NCBI GenBank assembly: GCA_020353155.1
Contig: CP070689.1
Location: 1,409,249-1,456,088, forward strand
DNA: 46,840 nt
Source of the DNA: Deltaproteobacteria bacterium
GTDB lineage: Bacteria > Desulfobacterota > Syntrophobacteria > BM002
Direction of reading: 5' to 3'
A model generated the notes under the pieces. The model made no database searches and was not told where the DNA came from. It saw nothing but the letters and a program-made list of their open reading frames with translations. Below are positions 44,844 to 46,840 of this stretch, piece by piece; position 1 is the first letter of the stretch; every line of letters starts with the position of its first letter. The translations under genes and the position numbers were made by a program.

Positions 44844-45943
44844 TCCAGTCTTGACCTCACATAAGCTGCATCCACCAGGAATTCACCATTATAGGTTCCA
44901 GGCAATCTGTACATATCTTCTAATAAAACCCGATGGAGAATACTTATCAAACCCCTTGCTCCTGTCCCCTCTCTCTGGGCACGTATTGCCACTTCGGCCA
45001 AGGCATCATCACTGAACTCCAAATCGATGTCCCAGGCCTTGAGGTCGCTGGCGTAGGCCAATAGGGGACTTCCTGCACTCTTACTCAATATGTCCTTGAG
45101 ATCCTGAGTTGTGAGCCCGTCGTATACAACCTTTACAGGAAATCTTCCCATCAGCTGCCTCTCCATGCCGAAGGCTGCCAGGTCTTCTGTCATAAGGTAG
45201 TTTTTCCAGTCGCCTACCATACCCTGCCTTGACATCCGAGCCTTGACTATAGTGTCCAGGTGCTCAAAAGCTCCCCCGGCAATAAACAATACGTGTTTTG
45301 TGGACAAGGAAACTTTTTCCCTACCTAGGTCAACAACGTTCTCCACCCCATCCACCAGGTGCAGTAGCCCTTTTTGGACACCCTTGCCGGAAACATCTTT
45401 GTAGGAGACCATCTCAGTTGCCACCTTGTCAATTTCATCCAAATACACTACTCCCATCTGAGCCACATGTGGATTTCCACCCGCTGCAACTAAAAGGTCC
45501 ACCAAGATATCGGTAGCGTTTCTGCCCACGTAGCCCACCTCACTAAACCTGGTCATGTCTTCGTGGACGAATGAAACCCCCACCAATTGTGAGGCTATCT
45601 CACTGGTGTAGGTTTTACCGCAGCCAGTGGGACCTATGATCAAGATATTTGCCTTTGGGGTGCTGGTATGTCTGAGAGCGGCGTCAATATCATCACCGTT
45701 TTCAGCAATCGCCTCTTTCAGGGCTTTTCCCAGCCTCCTATAGTGAAAGGCGATAGCTGTGGAGATAACTTTCTTTCCCTTTTCCTGGCCGATAACAAAT
45801 TTGTCTATCAGTCCTTTGAGTTCAGAGGGAGTGCTGTTAAACTCAATGACTTCTTGCACAGCTTCTCTTGTCTGTTGATCCCGCATCTCTTCCATCTTGG
45901 TTTCGATGCGCTGGCGACTATGGTCTGATACCTTGTCGAACAT
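44840..45943 (-). CDS. ClpX-like AAA+ unfoldase lacking the zinc domain
   Basis: AAA+ ATPase of 367 residues from ATG45943, preceded by AGAGGTGG; a GTG three codons earlier is possible. Numbering below is from that GTG. It has the ClpX-type insert-free core: Walker A GPTGCGKT 107-114, pore loop GYVG 140-143, Walker B VVYLDEID 168-175, LLHLVDG, LFIAGGAF, arginine-finger region MGRFPVK and sensor-2 GTGARGL 329-335. The ClpX N-terminal zinc-binding domain is missing, replaced by a charged helix (1-40). The ClpP-docking IGF loop is not seen (QGMVGDW in that region). It is therefore likely a stand-alone unfoldase or remodeler for tagged proteins. Confidence 0.88.
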   Translation of the reverse strand: MFDKVSDHSRQRIETKMEEMRDQQTREAVQEVIEFNSTPSELKGLIDKFVIGQEKGKKVISTAIAFHYRRLGKALKEAIAENGDDIDAALRHTSTPKANILIIGPTGCGKTYTSEIASQLVGVSFVHEDMTRFSEVGYVGRNATDILVDLLVAAGGNPHVAQMGVVYLDEIDKVATEMVSYKDVSGKGVQKGLLHLVDGVENVVDLGREKVSLSTKHVLFIAGGAFEHLDTIVKARMSRQGMVGDWKNYLMTEDLAAFGMERQLMGRFPVKVVYDGLTTQDLKDILSKSAGSPLLAYASDLKAWDIDLEFSDDALAEVAIRAQREGTGARGLISILHRVLLEDMYRLPGTYNGEFLVDAAYVRSRLE

Positions 45944-45954
45944 CTTCACCACCT

Positions 45955-46524
45955 CTATATTACTTGGCTACCTTCAACCTTTGTTATGAAGTTCTGCAAC
46001 TGCTCAATGCGTTTTTCTAAAGGGTCCTGGAGTAAGCGCTCGTTTTCGAGTGATGATTTCTCTCTACCTGGACCCATTGGCTTGCGATGAGTCAATTCTT
46101 TTATGTCGATCTTTGCCTGCTCATATAGCAACAGCGTTTCAAAATGATAACTCTCCAGTTTCTCTGCCCCGAGAGCGGGATTTAGATCAAACAAGAGTTT
46201 GCTCAAGGCAATTTCCTCTGGTGTCTGGGCGAACTCCAGATAAGGGTTATTAATCTTGTCGATGATTGCTAGGGTTACAACATATTCATTTTTCTCTATT
46301 AAAGAGAACAAGGGAATCCTGAAAGGCTGCTTTCTCCTTACTCTGGCAAACTCTGCCTTTTCCTCGATGAGGAAATCTTCAGGGCTTTCAAGTTTTTCGA
46401 GGAAACTCTCTTCCAGACCGTACTCCTTTACCAACCCACTTACTCGATTGAAAAGAGTTGGCCTCAAGAACTCTTTTTTCTTTTTTTGCGCCCTATCACT
46501 CTTTATTTGTTGTAATAAATTCAT
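45955..46524 (-). CDS. Unknown 189-residue protein of the ubiquitin-like operon
   Basis: I do not recognise this protein. It has a basic N-terminus (KSDRAQKKKKEFLRPTLF), a mixed alpha/beta middle and a charged, helix-prone C-terminus (NERLLQDPLEKRIEQLQNFI) that could be a coiled coil. There is no TM, signal peptide, cysteine cluster or Gly-Gly end, so it is not an obvious ubiquitin-like modifier. It ends about 11 bases before the ClpX-like start, which suggests a linked function such as substrate adaptor or target. A GGTGA about 10 bases upstream may be its ribosome site. Confidence 0.7.
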   Translation of the reverse strand: MNLLQQIKSDRAQKKKKEFLRPTLFNRVSGLVKEYGLEESFLEKLESPEDFLIEEKAEFARVRRKQPFRIPLFSLIEKNEYVVTLAIIDKINNPYLEFAQTPEEIALSKLLFDLNPALGAEKLESYHFETLLLYEQAKIDIKELTHRKPMGPGREKSSLENERLLQDPLEKRIEQLQNFITKVEGSQVI

Positions 46525-46610
46525 TAATCTAATTCACCACGGATGTTTAACTGCAGAGCGTCGATAAAAAGGTTTTTTCGCTATGCGCTTGGCGCTATGC
46601 GCCATGCGGA
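46525..46610. repeat. CTATGCGC repeat, copy 2
   Basis: The unit at 46580-46608 (GCTATGCGCTTGGCGCTATG and on to CCATGCG) matches 4589-4617 with one difference. It lies between the E2-like and the 189-residue genes and could form a hairpin in their shared mRNA. Confidence 0.65.
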
Positions 46611-46838
46611 CTATATTCTATAATCATCGAATTCCACAGTTTTGACATATTGCCTTGGGTCATCGAGGCTGTGATATCCCCTTCGACGCCTGGCGTCGTA
46701 GCCGTGAAGCAAGGCATTGAACCCTTCCTCCAACACCTGAATAATATTCCTTGCACTAAACTCTTGTGGCGGGTGGAACCCTGTCAGACAGATCTCTTGC
46801 CCCGAATCGTGAGCGTATAGAAATGGATGCTTGTATTT
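46611..46838 (-). CDS. E2 (UBC-fold)-like protein, C-terminal part
   Basis: Partial gene running off the right edge; 75 residues are visible and no start is in the window. Near the edge it reads KHPFLYAHDSGQEICLTG, which matches the E2 catalytic pattern HPN...G.ICL, so the cysteine at 46788-46790 is the probable thioester site. Next comes a helix of E2 type (SARNIIQVLEEGFNALLHGY), then a basic stretch (DARRRGYHSLDD) and the end KTVEFDDYRI. Position as the first visible gene of an operon with E1-like, JAMM and AAA+ genes supports the call. The catalytic Asn of HPN is replaced by Phe, as in some bacterial E2s. Confidence 0.7.
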   Translation of the reverse strand, partial: KYKHPFLYAHDSGQEICLTGFHPPQEFSARNIIQVLEEGFNALLHGYDARRRRGYHSLDDPRQYVKTVEFDDYRI

Positions 46839-46840
46839 TT

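Noticed and set aside
44840-45943. Genuine clpX
   Set aside because: Lacks the N-terminal zinc domain and the IGF loop, has no clpP or tig neighbour, and sits in a different operon context.
45955-46524. 189-residue protein considered as the ubiquitin-like modifier
   Set aside because: No C-terminal Gly-Gly and too long for a simple beta-grasp modifier; it ends KVEGSQVI.
42665-46840. CBASS type II or PRTRC cassette
   Set aside because: No cyclase or effector of CBASS and no ParB gene are visible. The E1 and E2 are separate proteins, unlike Cap2, and the ClpX-like gene does not fit either set.

Overview
The window is a bacterial chromosome segment of intermediate GC content. It reads most like a Deltaproteobacterium in the broad sense (Desulfobacterota/Thermodesulfobacteriota). 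This is inferred from gene content and order: queA-tgt-yajC-secD-secF in one run, topA beside dprA, a fused ADP-forming acyl-CoA synthetase, c-di-GMP signalling proteins with stacked domains, and intergenic spaces packed with small repeats. No rRNA or ribosomal protein gene is present to place it more closely.

Layout. Positions 1-4150 hold housekeeping and amino-acid genes on the plus strand (gatB, mtnA, ilvE-type aminotransferase, a Cys-cluster protein). Positions 4150-13400 hold a small zinc ribbon, a lone acyl-CoA dehydrogenase, ftsH, pepA, a TPR lipoprotein, an ADP-forming acyl-CoA synthetase and an AbrB-like protein. Positions 13650-20260 hold a coiled-coil/SH3 lipoprotein, a probable c-di-GMP operon (an FHA-cNMP-PilZ receptor followed by a Cache-HAMP-GGDEF cyclase), a methionine aminopeptidase with a SEC-C zinc motif, a lone cNMP-binding protein and tRNA-Phe. 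Positions 20500-34390 are a long minus-strand series: acidic zinc-ribbon protein, rsmE, prepilin peptidase, topA, dprA, LysM protein, secF, secD, yajC, tgt, queA and a DUF2065 protein. Positions 34950-42520 hold alr, argS, a SPOR protein, an HpnP-like B12/radical-SAM protein, a flavin reductase and an MFS transporter.

The last 4.2 kb (42665-46840, minus strand) is the standout. It is a compact, partly overlapping operon. Read in the direction of transcription it encodes an E2 (UBC-fold)-like protein cut by the window edge, an unknown 189-residue protein, a ClpX-like AAA+ ATPase with a GYVG pore loop but no zinc domain or visible IGF loop, a JAMM/MPN+ metallopeptidase, and a double-headed ThiF/E1 protein with a degenerate first half and an intact second half. 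Together these look like conjugation (E1, E2), deconjugation (JAMM) and unfolding (AAA+) modules of a bacterial ubiquitin-like pathway. No ubiquitin-like modifier is visible, and it may lie just past the right edge.

Two 182-bp copies of a long palindromic element (25611-25792, 38860-39041) fold end to end and differ by paired changes that keep the fold. Its terminal motif recurs at 17525-17548, 17837-17866 and 42513-42529, three times touching the start or stop of a gene. Several other short repeat families (CTATGCGC, AGTGCCTAGT, ATTGCGGATTTCGGATT, GGAGTAATGG, TGTGGGAGCG, GTCATTCTGAGCG) fill most non-coding gaps.
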